From Bremerella cremea (GTDB taxonomy: Bacteria; Planctomycetota; Planctomycetia; Pirellulales; Pirellulaceae): a stretch of DNA of 64,000 nt. The stretch spans positions 1 to 64,000 of the forward strand of contig NZ_QPEX01000003.1 in the NCBI RefSeq assembly GCF_003335505.1, written 5' to 3'. This document shows positions 53,238 to 62,574 of the stretch, one piece after another. How positions within the stretch are numbered: the stretch's first letter is position 1; each line of letters starts with the position of its first letter. The notes beneath the pieces are model-generated. The model ran no database searches. It saw only the letters and a program-made list of their open reading frames with translations, and was not told where the DNA came from. Both the position numbers and the translations under genes were made by a program.

Positions 53238-53492
53238 TGCGGCCCTCAAAGAACTAGATCGGGCAAGGGGAGGGGATTGCCGTTTTGGTAATCCATCCTA
53301 GCGGCGGTGCTGACGAATCGGCACCAAAATATAACTTATTGATTGTAGGGGCTTACTCGCCGTTCACAAGCAGCAGGGCCCCCATTCCCCCTCCATTTCC
53401 TTGCTTCTTACATAAGATTTACCCATTCTCGCGATCCCGTAATCGGCAACGAAAATGCCTTGCCGCTCGGCGGATCGCCTTTCCGTAGTTCG

Positions 53493-54383
53493 CTATGCCC
53501 CGCTACTTATCGCGAGAATAAGCTCTTCAGTGGCTAGTTTTTTAAATGTGGCTGCTAGCACCTGGGGCAGATCTTCCGGCTCGCCCGTTTCATGAAGTGC
53601 TTCGTCGATTGCTTCCCCCACCGTCATCCCTTCGCCGAGACAAGCCAGCAAAACATATTGAAAATGCGACAAGGGAATCCGTCGCACAACGAAATCGCGT
53701 CGCGAGAGAGCCAGCCAAGTAGGCTGCGGCTGAGGGATTGCCACTTCGACAGTCCCTTTTTTGGCTTCGGTTACGTAAGCATTTACCGGAAACGAAAACG
53801 CGAACGTCTGCAGGCAAGGGACCAATTGAAGCTGGGATGTCCAGAAATCTTCTGGCGACAACTGCTTGAGCGCGAGAGGGCCAATCACCGCTTGCCCTTC
53901 GTAGCCAGGGCCATCGAAAACCTGATCGATCCCCCACTCTAAACGGGCCAGGCAAATAATAAAGTCCGCCCAGCCAGGCTCGTCCCCCGACTCGGCAGGG
54001 CGAGTTTCGTTGAGAAATTCGACAAAGCGATCCCCCAAACGGTTCAGCGTGTACGAGCGAGACGGATACTGCTGCAAATAGCCCAAGGCAAATTGGTCAA
54101 ACAGTTCGTCCCCCACCGTTTGGGCGAAGAGCGGGAAAATGGCTTTCAAACATTCGCACAGTCGAGCGAAGTAGGCGTTGGCGTAAACTTCCAACCGCTG
54201 AACGCTGCTCCGCTTTTGGCTGGGCAAAACGACGGCTTCCAGCTCGTCAGGGGCAATATCGATCCAGCTGCGCGCTTCCGGCGAAGCAACACCCCCAGAA
54301 ACCCCAGACACGTTGGTAATAACGGCCTGAAACCATTTTTGCAGCACCGGCAAATCGCTGGGCTTGGTCGTCTGTTTTTCCAT
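53493..54383 (-). CDS. bufC: BufC/HvfC-like protein (DUF2063, MNIO partner)
   Basis: 296 residues, start at the ATG 54383, four bases after the stop of the DUF692 gene; an upstream codon at 54431 lies inside that gene. The N-terminal part is DUF2063-like: 'LPVLQKWFQAVITN', 'RLEVYANAYFARLCECLKAI', 'FPLFAQTVGDELFDQFALGY', 'QQYPSRSYTLNRLGDRFVEF'. The C-terminal half is a second alpha-helical domain. BufC/MbnC-type proteins bind the precursor and present it to the MNIO enzyme. Gene order precursor-bufB-bufC on the minus strand fits that role. Confidence 0.87.
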   Translation of the reverse strand: MEKQTTKPSDLPVLQKWFQAVITNVSGVSGGVASPEARSWIDIAPDELEAVVLPSQKRSSVQRLEVYANAYFARLCECLKAIFPLFAQTVGDELFDQFALGYLQQYPSRSYTLNRLGDRFVEFLNETRPAESGDEPGWADFIICLARLEWGIDQVFDGPGYEGQAVIGPLALKQLSPEDFWTSQLQLVPCLQTFAFSFPVNAYVTEAKKGTVEVAIPQPQPTWLALSRRDFVVRRIPLSHFQYVLLACLGEGMTVGEAIDEALHETGEPEDLPQVLAATFKKLATEELILAISSGA

Positions 54384-54387
54384 CCGC

Positions 54388-55338
54388 CTAGCCCACCTCG
54401 TGATCGATATGATGGGCAGGATGCGGCACAACCGTGCTCGTTTTGGGCTGCTTTTCCTGCGGCTGAGCGGCGACGATCGGCTCTCCCTGAATCAACTGCC
54501 GAGCCTTGAGCACTTCGGCGTGCATCGTCGGAAAATCAGGGATATTGGCATCCCACTCGAGCAGTGTCGAGACGCCTCCGGTTCGCTGGTGGGCCAGTTG
54601 ATACAGCTTCCAAACCGGATCAATCACGTGGCCATCGTGGGTGTCGATGCAATAATCCCCCATATTCGTGTGCCCGGCCAGGTGGAACTGGACGACGTTT
54701 TGCCAGGGGATGTTTTCGATGTACTCGACCGGATCGAAGTCGTGATTCACGGACGAAACATAAACGTTATTCACGTCGAGCAGCAGCCCGCAGCCGGTCT
54801 CTTGTGTTAGTGCGGTCAGAAACTCCCACTCGGTCATGGTCGAGGCAGCAAAGGTGACGTAGCTGCTGGGATCTTCCAGCACGAGTGGCCGCTGAAGAAA
54901 CTCTTGCACTTCTGTCACGCGCCGGGCGACATGCCGCAAGGTTTCTTCGTTGTACGGGATCGGCAACAAATCGTGCGTGTTTTGACCAGCCACCCCAGTC
55001 CAGCAGACATGGTCCGAAATCCAACGTGCCCCGATTTCGCCAGCTAATTTCTTTAACTTGCCCAGGTACTCGAAATCGAGCGGGTCGGTACTGCCAATTG
55101 AAAGCGAAACCCCGTGCATGACGACCGGGTAACGCTCGGCCACTTGATCGAGCACATAGCGTGGCCGACCTTGCGAGTCGATGTAATTTTCCGAGATGAT
55201 CTCGAACCAATCGACCGCCGGCCAATGCTTGAGCAGATAACCGAAATGAGGCGCTCGCAGCCCCACGCCCAGACCGAGGTTCTCGAAACCGAGCCGAGGC
55301 TTGGCTTGCCTAGACTCGGCATTTTGTGGCGGAGGCAT
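54388..55338 (-). CDS. bufB: BufB-type MNIO enzyme (DUF692)
   Basis: 316 residues. DUF692 enzymes (MbnB, BufB, TglH) are multinuclear non-heme iron oxidases that modify cysteine side chains of ribosomal peptides, for example to oxazolone/thioamide or thiooxazole. Hallmarks present are [15 protein letters not shown], '[10 protein letters not shown]', '[15 protein letters not shown]', '[10 protein letters not shown]', '[12 protein letters not shown]', '[19 protein letters not shown]' and 'QFHLAGHTN', with the His/Asp/Glu/Asn iron ligands. It lies between the precursor and bufC with gaps of 21 and 4 bases: one operon. Confidence 0.93.
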   Translation of the reverse strand: MPPPQNAESRQAKPRLGFENLGLGVGLRAPHFGYLLKHWPAVDWFEIISENYIDSQGRPRYVLDQVAERYPVVMHGVSLSIGSTDPLDFEYLGKLKKLAGEIGARWISDHVCWTGVAGQNTHDLLPIPYNEETLRHVARRVTEVQEFLQRPLVLEDPSSYVTFAASTMTEWEFLTALTQETGCGLLLDVNNVYVSSVNHDFDPVEYIENIPWQNVVQFHLAGHTNMGDYCIDTHDGHVIDPVWKLYQLAHQRTGGVSTLLEWDANIPDFPTMHAEVLKARQLIQGEPIVAAQPQEKQPKTSTVVPHPAHHIDHEVG

Positions 55339-55359
55339 GTGCAGACTCTCAAGCGGCTC

Positions 55360-55812
55360 TTAGGCGGCGGCTTCCGGAGCGGGCTTCAGATCGACCCCTT
55401 TCTCCTTCATCTTCTCCTCGAAGATCTTACGGGCCGTTTCCCACATCTTACCGGTCATCGGAATGGCGCAATGCCCTTTGCCAGCACACTCGTTGGCCCC
55501 TGGAGTTTCACCGCAGCCACCCTGCCCTTTGCATTCGTTTTGGCCGCCACAAGCGTGGTGCTCGATGGTAGCACACGAGCCAGCCCCGGCGCAATCATTT
55601 TTGCCTTTAGCACCGTTCCCCTTGCACTCGTTCAAACCACGGCAAGCGTGCTTGGCAACGGTGGTGGTCGCCTCAGCCGGAGGGGCTTCCCCGCCATCAT
55701 CGGCAGGCTTCTTTTCGCCACCGCAACCAATCGCCCCAGCCGAAATCATGCCACCGAGCGCGGCCGCAGATAGTTTGTGGAAATCACGACGAGTGTAATC
55801 TTTGCGAGCCAT
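55360..55812 (-). CDS. Cys-rich bufferin-like precursor peptide with Tat/lipoprotein signal
   Basis: 150 residues from the ATG at 55812, preceded by TAGGAGAGAGA; an upstream codon at 55905 adds 31 unlikely residues. The N-terminus has a twin-arginine motif (R8-R9-D-F-H-K) and a lipobox-like AIGC with Cys30. The mature part holds nine cysteines, many spaced C-x5-C: ACRGLNEC, NDCAGAGSC, ACGGQNEC, and NECAGKGHC, with Asn-Glu-Cys before several and Gly after. A C-terminal helix (WETARKIFEEKMKEKGVDLK) probably is the recognition part or a spacer. First gene of the operon with bufB and bufC. It resembles the multi-Cys (6/12-Cys) bufferin precursors; copper binding is expected from characterised relatives but not shown here. 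Confidence 0.85.
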   Translation of the reverse strand: MARKDYTRRDFHKLSAAALGGMISAGAIGCGGEKKPADDGGEAPPAEATTTVAKHACRGLNECKGNGAKGKNDCAGAGSCATIEHHACGGQNECKGQGGCGETPGANECAGKGHCAIPMTGKMWETARKIFEEKMKEKGVDLKPAPEAAA

Positions 55813-55973
55813 GGGCAATCTCTCTCCTACCGAGATGTTCGAGGGGCCTGTTGGGTTGTGAATTGGCAACCAGAGTGCTGCCTGACCTGAATAGAGCATT
55901 GTCATACTCAGGCTAGGGATAATCCCAGTCTATCCGATCGAAGACAGGATGTCTGGTAAGCCAACCTACAAAA

Positions 55974-57221
55974 CTACCCAAAAAATGCGACCGTCGTTTT
56001 CACCGAATCGGCTAATTTTTGGACTTCTTCTCGGGTGTTGTACAGGTAGAAACTGGCCCGCACGCTGGCACTGATGCCGAGTTTCTTATGCAGCGGCAAA
56101 GTGCAGTGATGCCCTTCGCGTACGGCGATTCCATGCCCATCGACAAACGCGGCCACGTCGCTGGCAGCTAAGCCGTCGATCGTGAAGCTGACAATTCCAG
56201 CCTTTTCCGTGACACTTGGCCCCAAGAAACGTAAGCCGGGAATACTGGCCAGCAGGTCGTGCGCATACGCGGCCAACGATTGTTCGTGCTGCAAAATCTG
56301 GGAGAGACCAACCTTTTCGAGGTATTCGATGGCCGGCTTCAAGGCAATCGCATCGGCAATCGGAGGGGTGCCCGCTTCAAACTTCGACGGCAGCATGGCC
56401 GGGGTGAAATGATCGATCGCAACATGGTCGATCATGCTTCCGCCCCCTAAAAACGGTGGCATCGCATCGAGCAGTTCCTCTTTGCCGTACAAAATGCCTA
56501 CGCCAGAGGGGCCGAGCATCTTGTGAGCGCTAAAGGCGACGAAATCGGCGTCCCACTTGGTGACATCGATCGCCTCGTGCGGCACGGCCTGGGCGGCGTC
56601 GACCAGCACCTTGGCACCTACCGCATGCGCGGCCTCGACCACTTGCTCGACCGGATTAATCGTTCCCAACACGTTAGAAACGGCACAGAGTGCGACAATT
56701 TTGGTCCGCTCCGAAAGCAATCGGGGCAGATAATCCAGATCGAGCAGGCCTTCGCCGGTAACGGGAATCGCCCGGATGGTGGCGCCGGTTCGTTCGGCTA
56801 ACTGGTGCCAGGGAACCAAGTTCGAGTGATGCTCCATCTCGGTCAGCAAGATCTCGTCCCCGGCCGCAAGGTTGGCATCTCCCCAACTTCGGGCGACCAA
56901 GTTGATGCCCATGGTCGTGCCGGAGGTAAAGATGACCTCGTTATCCGATCTTGCCCCGATAAACCGCTGGGCTGCCCGGCGAGACGCTTCGTACAGTTCG
57001 GTCGATTCCGAACTCAGGCGGTGTCCGCCACGATGCACGTTGGCGTAATACCTTTGGTAGACATCACTTAGGCAATCGATTACCGATTGCGGACGCTGGC
57101 TACTGGCAGCATTGTCTAAATAAACCAGCGGCTGACCTTCGTCGTCGTTCTGGTGGAGAATCGGAAAATCGGTACGGATGCGAGCGACATCCAACTGCGA
57201 TTCCATCTGGATTGTGGCCAT
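55974..57221 (-). CDS. sufS: SufS-type cysteine desulfurase
   Basis: PLP enzyme taking sulfur from cysteine for iron-sulfur cluster assembly. The ATG at 57221 begins 14 residues before the conserved RTDFPILHQ; alternatives are 57272 and 57206. About 415 residues. Landmarks are 'LVYLDNAASSQRPQSVIDCL', 'NVHRGGHRLSSEST', 'LTEMEHHSNLVPW', the PLP lysine in 'AFSAHKMLGPSGVG' and the active Cys in 'AVREGHHCTLPLHKKL' (group II, SufS-like). No SufE/SufU or SufBCD gene is in the window, so the partner proteins lie elsewhere. It is upstream of the precursor gene on the same strand, with 161 bases between; a link with the RiPP operon is not evident. Confidence 0.9.
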   Translation of the reverse strand: MATIQMESQLDVARIRTDFPILHQNDDEGQPLVYLDNAASSQRPQSVIDCLSDVYQRYYANVHRGGHRLSSESTELYEASRRAAQRFIGARSDNEVIFTSGTTMGINLVARSWGDANLAAGDEILLTEMEHHSNLVPWHQLAERTGATIRAIPVTGEGLLDLDYLPRLLSERTKIVALCAVSNVLGTINPVEQVVEAAHAVGAKVLVDAAQAVPHEAIDVTKWDADFVAFSAHKMLGPSGVGILYGKEELLDAMPPFLGGGSMIDHVAIDHFTPAMLPSKFEAGTPPIADAIALKPAIEYLEKVGLSQILQHEQSLAAYAHDLLASIPGLRFLGPSVTEKAGIVSFTIDGLAASDVAAFVDGHGIAVREGHHCTLPLHKKLGISASVRASFYLYNTREEVQKLADSVKTTVAFFG

Positions 57222-57336
57222 GAATCGTTGGTGAGCTTGAGGGAAATCGACCGCCAGAGACGGCCTCGACATTTTTCACATACTTTAATTAGTTTATTCC
57301 CCCAGACCCATTCCGACAACGAGCGGTTCGCTTCCT

Positions 57337-58305
57337 TTATTTCTGTCGCCAAAACATTTCGTCCGAGATCCCCAGTTGCTTCCGCGCCGCTATGGTTTGC
57401 TGAGCGAACCGTTTGGCATCGACGGGGTAACCAGCAGTCTCGGCAATTCCGGGCACCTGGGTGGCCCAGTAGCGATTAAACGCTAACATCGCGACCTCGC
57501 GATGGAATTTCGCGTAGATCGAAGCCAACGCTGTCGGGAGAAAGCCTTCCCCTTTCGAGCGGAATTCGATCGTCACTTGGCGCTCGTCGAGTTCCGTGGT
57601 GTAACGGCTAACTGCTTTCGATTCTTCCAGCGGCTGCCACCAGGCCGCAGGGAAGAAGTGTTGCAGCAAACCCAAGTAATAATCTCGCCCCCCGTGCTTG
57701 TCGCAGACGATTCGCACCGCCGACGCGTCCTTCGCCGGAATGCTCTGTAGCAGGCAAATCACGAGCCCCATTGTGGCTTGGGAAAGGAGAGTGCTTTTGT
57801 TATCGCAGGTAGCTAAGCGGGCATTGAACCGCTTGGCCGTCAGAAATTGGCTTCGCACGTCCGCCAAGGTAACCCCGGCGGACTGGCAGGCTTCTAAGAA
57901 AGCGGCGCGGCGGCTGGCGATGAGTTCGCAGTCAGCATGCAGCGGGAATGGGGTGTCCCACCCTTGATACCAGGGGGCATGCTCTCCGAGCACTTCGTCC
58001 GGCAAGTCGACTTCACACGGGCCATGCCAAATCGGTAGCACGTTGGCCGTAGGTACGCAGGTCGCCAAGACCGCTTCTTCCAACAGGGAGACGTCTTTGC
58101 GTTTAGCGTAAATCACCTTGGAATCGGCAATCGCGAGATGCTGCCGACTTGGCTTACTGGCCACGGCGGCCTGCAAACGTTGGTAAAGATCGACGGCCGC
58201 CAAGTCGTCGCCAGGCTGCTCGATCTGCCACAACGTACCCCCAATCACCAGCGGCCCCAAATTCGGGCCGTAGCCAGCTTCGTCTACACCAATCAAATAC
58301 GCCAC
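57337..58305 (-). CDS. Long RNase HII-like protein
   Basis: 322 residues, longer than RNase HII (about 200). The opening 'LIGVDEAGYGPNLGPLVIGG' matches the RNase HII/HIII signature D-E-A-G-x-G-P-x2-G-P-L-V with the two catalytic acids. The next acid is in 'LAIADSKVIYAKR', and the late motif 'LASIYAKFHREVAMLAFNRY' corresponds to S-x2-A-K-x2-R-D but ends R-E instead of R-D. A further 'IVCDKHGGRDYYLGLLQHFF' occurs before it. An insertion of about 90 residues separates the first and second halves. Probably a nuclease acting on RNA/DNA hybrids or a related substrate. Confidence 0.8.
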   Translation of the reverse strand: MAYLIGVDEAGYGPNLGPLVIGGTLWQIEQPGDDLAAVDLYQRLQAAVASKPSRQHLAIADSKVIYAKRKDVSLLEEAVLATCVPTANVLPIWHGPCEVDLPDEVLGEHAPWYQGWDTPFPLHADCELIASRRAAFLEACQSAGVTLADVRSQFLTAKRFNARLATCDNKSTLLSQATMGLVICLLQSIPAKDASAVRIVCDKHGGRDYYLGLLQHFFPAAWWQPLEESKAVSRYTTELDERQVTIEFRSKGEGFLPTALASIYAKFHREVAMLAFNRYWATQVPGIAETAGYPVDAKRFAQQTIAARKQLGISDEMFWRQK

Positions 58306-58463
58306 ACGATTCCCCTGCGAGTTGCTTCATTGAGGTCTGCGGCATGAATCCAATAGGGGCGACCAACGGAAGCCCCTGATTCGTGGCCAATCTGCATGTT
58401 GCCACGTTGGATTACGAGCGTAGACATCAATAGTCCTATCAACTCGCTTGGTTCTAGGGCTCT

Positions 58464-61400
58464 TTAGCGAAATTGCAAGAGGCCGAACTCGCTGGGGCTC
58501 ATTTCGTAGACGGCACTCTGGGGCCAAGCTTCCGTTCCTTCCCCCACAATCACGCGCTGCGCGGCCATCGCCCACGAGGTGCCGGGACGAATGTTCTCGC
58601 CGGTCAATTCAGCTAAGGGAATAGCCGCTTCAATGGTCCAAAACATGCGATCTTGTTTCGACGCGACAAACCACTGAGGGTCCCACGTTTGGTTGCCTGC
58701 CAGGGCATCGGAAGTCATCCCGCGATAATCCACGGTCAGCTCGTATGCCGTGGCGTAGTCTCGGTCGAGATCGAAGTAAAGACGCACACGGTCACTGGCA
58801 GCCAAATCGGCATCACGCGGCCGAGCCTCTAAGGATGGCGTTTCGTAGTGAAACTTCTGCGACTTCATGCAGCGAATTGCCAGATACAAATAGTCTTCAT
58901 CGAAAGCGACCATCATCGCAGCCGGTGGCGCCCCTTCCTCTTTGGAAATCGTTCCGGCTTGAAAATCAACCGGCTTGCCTGCTTGCCAGATCCTGTCGTC
59001 CAGCTTGCCATCGAGGATCGGTTTGATCTCGCCGTAGGTGGCTTGCACGTTGGGGGCATCGATCTGCACGTTGCCGCGGCCTAAGGCAAGCTCCCACTGG
59101 GCTTTTCGCGACCAAGGATTGTCTTGGCTCAAGTTGAGCAGCCGCCGCACGTACGATTCCCCTTGGCGAGAATGTCCTTCGGCGGCCAGCAAGCGTTCCA
59201 ACGAAAATGCGACCGCCGGATCGGACAGCATTTGTGGCATCAGCTGATTCAGTTCCTCGATCAACTGATTGGCCTGCTTGGTCGACTCGATCGGACGTTG
59301 GTAGTTTTCAGGTTTATTGAAACTGACCGGCGCGATATCGGGGTCGTCTTGCTCAGTTTCTTCTTCACTGGCGGCTAGGCGTTTGGTCGGCGCGGCGAAC
59401 TCGACGGCATCTCGCTCGTGGAAACGGATTTCGTTACTGGCGTAATACCCCAGCAACCACGCAGCCGAACGAGGTGCCAACGAGCTTTGGGGGAACTTCC
59501 GCACAATCTGATGGTGCATGTCCGAGGCCAAGCTCAAGTTGCCGCTTTGGTTCGCTTTTTGTGCCAAGTGAAACAGCACCTCAACACTTCGCTGCGGCGG
59601 CAAGTCTTCACTCATGCGTAGCATCTGCCCTAGCAACAGGGCACCACGTTGTTCGTCTTCAACCGCACGGTTGATCATTTCGAGCATGTTCCGCCGCTTC
59701 TGGGCGAGCCGCTGTAAACTTGCCAGGTCGACCACCGGCATCTGTTGCGGGGGACGGCGGGCCTCTTTACCGGCGGGCAAGGAAAGTCCGCTGAAGATTT
59801 CCGCGACGCGTCCTTCGGCGACGTTAGCCGAACGGAGTACCTTTAACTCGACCGTGGCTGGCCCTTCCAAGAGTTCGCCAAAGGCAATCCCGCGTGAAAC
59901 GCCAGCATGCTCAGAGAGCGACATCGCCAGTTGCGGCGAGATTTGAGTTGCGTTGAGCGTGATCGAACCTCGTTCGCCCTCCGGCATCACACTGCAAACC
60001 CGCGCAACCGACCATGGCTCGAGCCCAAGCTCGGATTGATGCTCGGGAAAGGCCTGGATATCGCCTGCCTTCTCGACGGCATTGAGCACAACCTGATTGA
60101 CCAGATAAGCCATGGGCTGCTTGCCGGTAGGATCGGCATGATCGGTCAGCACCACGGCAGGTCGCCACTGCCGAATGAGCCGTACGAGGTAGGCTTCGAC
60201 AGCCAACAATCCCTGACCGTCGTTGGCGGTATCCCAACCGGCGATCATCGGCTTTCCGCTTAAGTTCAATTTCGGATCTACGGCAGGAAACTGCCAAGTG
60301 GTGTGCCCCAGATTGGCCCCGCTGCTGCTCAGCGCATCTTGCAAGGGAAGTCGTGGCAATCCACTTTTCATGGTGGGTCGGTTCACGACTTCCATCCCGG
60401 TGAGAAAGCCCTGCGTACCGGCGTGGTAGCTGATCAGCTCGAATGGAATAATCGACGGATCGTGAACAATGCCAAGCAAAGCCAGACGTTGGCCTCCTTG
60501 CCGCTGCACCGTCCATGTCTTGCCGCCATCGGTGGTGTTCAAGATGGTGCCCAAGGCCCCTACCGCCCAGCCGTTGGCCTCGTTGCGGAAATAAATTCCA
60601 CGCAGCGTGGCAGTGGTGGGCAATCTTTGAAGCGAGAACGACTTACCGGCATCGCTTGAATGCAGCAGAACACTCCCAGGTGCTCCGCCAATCCAAATCT
60701 GATTGCCAAGGCGTTCAACCGCATAGAAGCTTGTCTGCCGCAGCGTTCGCCCCAGGCAATCGGGCGTGACAATTTCCCACGCGGCACCGGCATCGGATGA
60801 GTTCAGGATTAGGCCTCCTTCCCCCACGGCGGTTGCCCCTTGAGAACCAGCGACGACAATCGCTTCCATATCACGCAGTGGGTCGGCTTGAATGGTTGGC
60901 TGACGAATGCCGCCACGATCGGCGAGTGAGAGGTTCCCCCCTTTGCCAGCTAACAGCAGTTCGCCATTGGGCAGCACGGCCAGCTTTCGGAAACAAGCCT
61001 CTTGGGTTCCTGGCAAACCTCGCCACGAACGGCCACCATCGGTTGTCTCGAACAGGCCACTAGGAAAGACGTTCGATCCATTACCGACCGCCCAGCCGTG
61101 ACGTGTGTCTTGAAAGTGAACGCTGGTGAGCCTGGGCATTGCTTGAGAAGGCAAGACTTGCCACGAGTTGCCCCCATCGGAAGTTTGCAGTACTACACCG
61201 CGTGTTTCAGCGGAATAAGGCAACTGGACACCTCCCACCACCCAACCATGCTTGGGATCGGAGAAGTGAACGGCATGCAAGTGCGCCTCGGTACCAGAAG
61301 GGATCTGATTCCAATTCAGGCCAGCATCCGAAGTGTGCCAGATGATGCCATGATCGCCCACCGCCACGCCATGACGATCGTCCACAAAGTGGATGTCGTT

Positions 61401-61544
61401 AAGCGTCGCATCGCCGTACCAAGTGTTCGGCACGTCGGCCAGAAGTGGTTTTGCCGAAAGACAAAGTGCTAGCAACATCCAAGCTGGCAACCAGCCGGTG
61501 CTGAAAGAAAAGCGATAGGAACAATACCGAATGCGTCCATTCAT
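58464..61544 (-). CDS. Secreted YCF48/BNR-repeat protein with C-terminal CBM9-like domain
   Basis: 1026 residues from the ATG at 61544; the first hydrophobic segment (GWLPAWMLLALCLSAKPLLA) is the signal. Residues about 40-350 hold repeated YCF48-type beta-propeller blades: 'ATLNDIHFVDDRHGVAVGDH', 'TSVHFQDTRHGWAVGNGSNV', 'GIYFRNEANGWAVGALGTIL', each with W/H-AVG and 'TSDGG-SW'. A middle part without recognised domain includes 'HADPTGKQPMAYLVNQVVLN', then helical regions. The last 190 residues are CBM9-like ('FDEDYLYLAIRCMKSQKFHY', 'DADLAASDRVRLYFDLDRDY'). The layout suggests an exported binding or assembly protein. Monocistronic. Confidence 0.78.
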   Translation of the reverse strand: MNGRIRYCSYRFSFSTGWLPAWMLLALCLSAKPLLADVPNTWYGDATLNDIHFVDDRHGVAVGDHGIIWHTSDAGLNWNQIPSGTEAHLHAVHFSDPKHGWVVGGVQLPYSAETRGVVLQTSDGGNSWQVLPSQAMPRLTSVHFQDTRHGWAVGNGSNVFPSGLFETTDGGRSWRGLPGTQEACFRKLAVLPNGELLLAGKGGNLSLADRGGIRQPTIQADPLRDMEAIVVAGSQGATAVGEGGLILNSSDAGAAWEIVTPDCLGRTLRQTSFYAVERLGNQIWIGGAPGSVLLHSSDAGKSFSLQRLPTTATLRGIYFRNEANGWAVGALGTILNTTDGGKTWTVQRQGGQRLALLGIVHDPSIIPFELISYHAGTQGFLTGMEVVNRPTMKSGLPRLPLQDALSSSGANLGHTTWQFPAVDPKLNLSGKPMIAGWDTANDGQGLLAVEAYLVRLIRQWRPAVVLTDHADPTGKQPMAYLVNQVVLNAVEKAGDIQAFPEHQSELGLEPWSVARVCSVMPEGERGSITLNATQISPQLAMSLSEHAGVSRGIAFGELLEGPATVELKVLRSANVAEGRVAEIFSGLSLPAGKEARRPPQQMPVVDLASLQRLAQKRRNMLEMINRAVEDEQRGALLLGQMLRMSEDLPPQRSVEVLFHLAQKANQSGNLSLASDMHHQIVRKFPQSSLAPRSAAWLLGYYASNEIRFHERDAVEFAAPTKRLAASEEETEQDDPDIAPVSFNKPENYQRPIESTKQANQLIEELNQLMPQMLSDPAVAFSLERLLAAEGHSRQGESYVRRLLNLSQDNPWSRKAQWELALGRGNVQIDAPNVQATYGEIKPILDGKLDDRIWQAGKPVDFQAGTISKEEGAPPAAMMVAFDEDYLYLAIRCMKSQKFHYETPSLEARPRDADLAASDRVRLYFDLDRDYATAYELTVDYRGMTSDALAGNQTWDPQWFVASKQDRMFWTIEAAIPLAELTGENIRPGTSWAMAAQRVIVGEGTEAWPQSAVYEMSPSEFGLLQFR

Positions 61545-61719
61545 TCGTGAAACCACCACAAAACGGGGGCGAGGAGAATCTAATTGGGGACGGAATCTTA
61601 GAAGAATTCGCGTAATCGTGCCAATCCGGTTCGTTGAACTTTAGAGATTTCTTACGAACCGAATCGAAAAAAACGCGATAAACAAATAGGAAACGCCATG
61701 TCCTAGAGGGGAAGAGCCA

Positions 61720-62496
61720 ATGCAGACGAGAACTTGGGTAGTCTACGCAATTGCCGCGTTAAGCTGGCTGTCGTTGGCTTTGCCAGCAGCCGAAGCCGGG
61801 TTCAACGACGACGTTGCCAAAGTGCTTTCGCCGATCTTGGAAGACGCCGTACGACGCTGCGTTCCGACCACGTTCCAAGACGAGTCCGATTGGAATCGCA
61901 CCCACGAGTTCACCAAACGCCTTAAAGTGCGGGGCAAATGGAATAACCTTAAGCTGGAACGGGTGCGAGAGGCCCAGAAGCATGGCGATTGGGTCCGGTA
62001 CATGGGGCACATCGAGAACCCTCAACAAGATGTGCAGATTTGGGTCGAAAACCTGAACGTCAGTCCAACGCAATCGACCTGCCAGATCTATGCCCGCGTT
62101 AAATTTCAAGGAGAAGCAGAGTACCAGCAGTGGGTTCGGAATGTCCGCTTGCTAGGCGTGAGCGTTGTCGTGGAAGCGACCGCCAAGATACGCCTCGATG
62201 TACAGCTCGATACCAAGTTCAACGCGGCCGGGCTGGTGAGTTCCGCCGAATTTACCCCGCAAGTAGTTAGCGGAGCGATCGACCTGGAACATTTCTACGT
62301 TCACCGCATCGGCAAAGCCCACGGAGAAGTCGCCGAGCAGATTGGCGAACAGTTGGAAGGCACCTTGGCCAAAAAACTGGCCAGCAAGCAAGACAAACTG
62401 GTCCGGGCCGCCAACAAAGCGATTGGCAAGGAACTGGAAGACGGCACGCTCAAGCTCGACCTGGTCTCGTTCCTGCGGCAACAAATCAAGAAGTGA
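61720..62496 (+). CDS. Secreted hypothetical protein
   Basis: 258 residues with a signal peptide (TWVVYAIAALSWLSLALPAA, cleavage after AEA). The mature part has no recognised enzyme motif: an early 'SDWNRTHEFTKRLKVRG', a beta-rich middle ('VQIWVENLNVSPTQSTCQIY'), and a helical C-terminus ('GTLAKKLASKQDKLVRAANK'). GAGGGGAAG precedes the ATG. The AT-rich 175-base region between its ATG and that of the divergent propeller protein contains both promoters but no clear consensus pair. Confidence 0.7.
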   Translation: MQTRTWVVYAIAALSWLSLALPAAEAGFNDDVAKVLSPILEDAVRRCVPTTFQDESDWNRTHEFTKRLKVRGKWNNLKLERVREAQKHGDWVRYMGHIENPQQDVQIWVENLNVSPTQSTCQIYARVKFQGEAEYQQWVRNVRLLGVSVVVEATAKIRLDVQLDTKFNAAGLVSSAEFTPQVVSGAIDLEHFYVHRIGKAHGEVAEQIGEQLEGTLAKKLASKQDKLVRAANKAIGKELEDGTLKLDLVSFLRQQIKK

Positions 62497-62574
62497 TCGG
62501 CCCGCCACCCCGGTTTATGCCGCATAGGAAGTGCGCGATAATTGGGACGATTCCCCTTTATCGAAAGCACACCG

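Noticed and set aside
55974..57221. sufS as part of the bufferin-like operon
   Set aside because: A 161-base gap with its own strong ribosome site for the precursor, and SufS is a housekeeping function; no evidence for a shared role.
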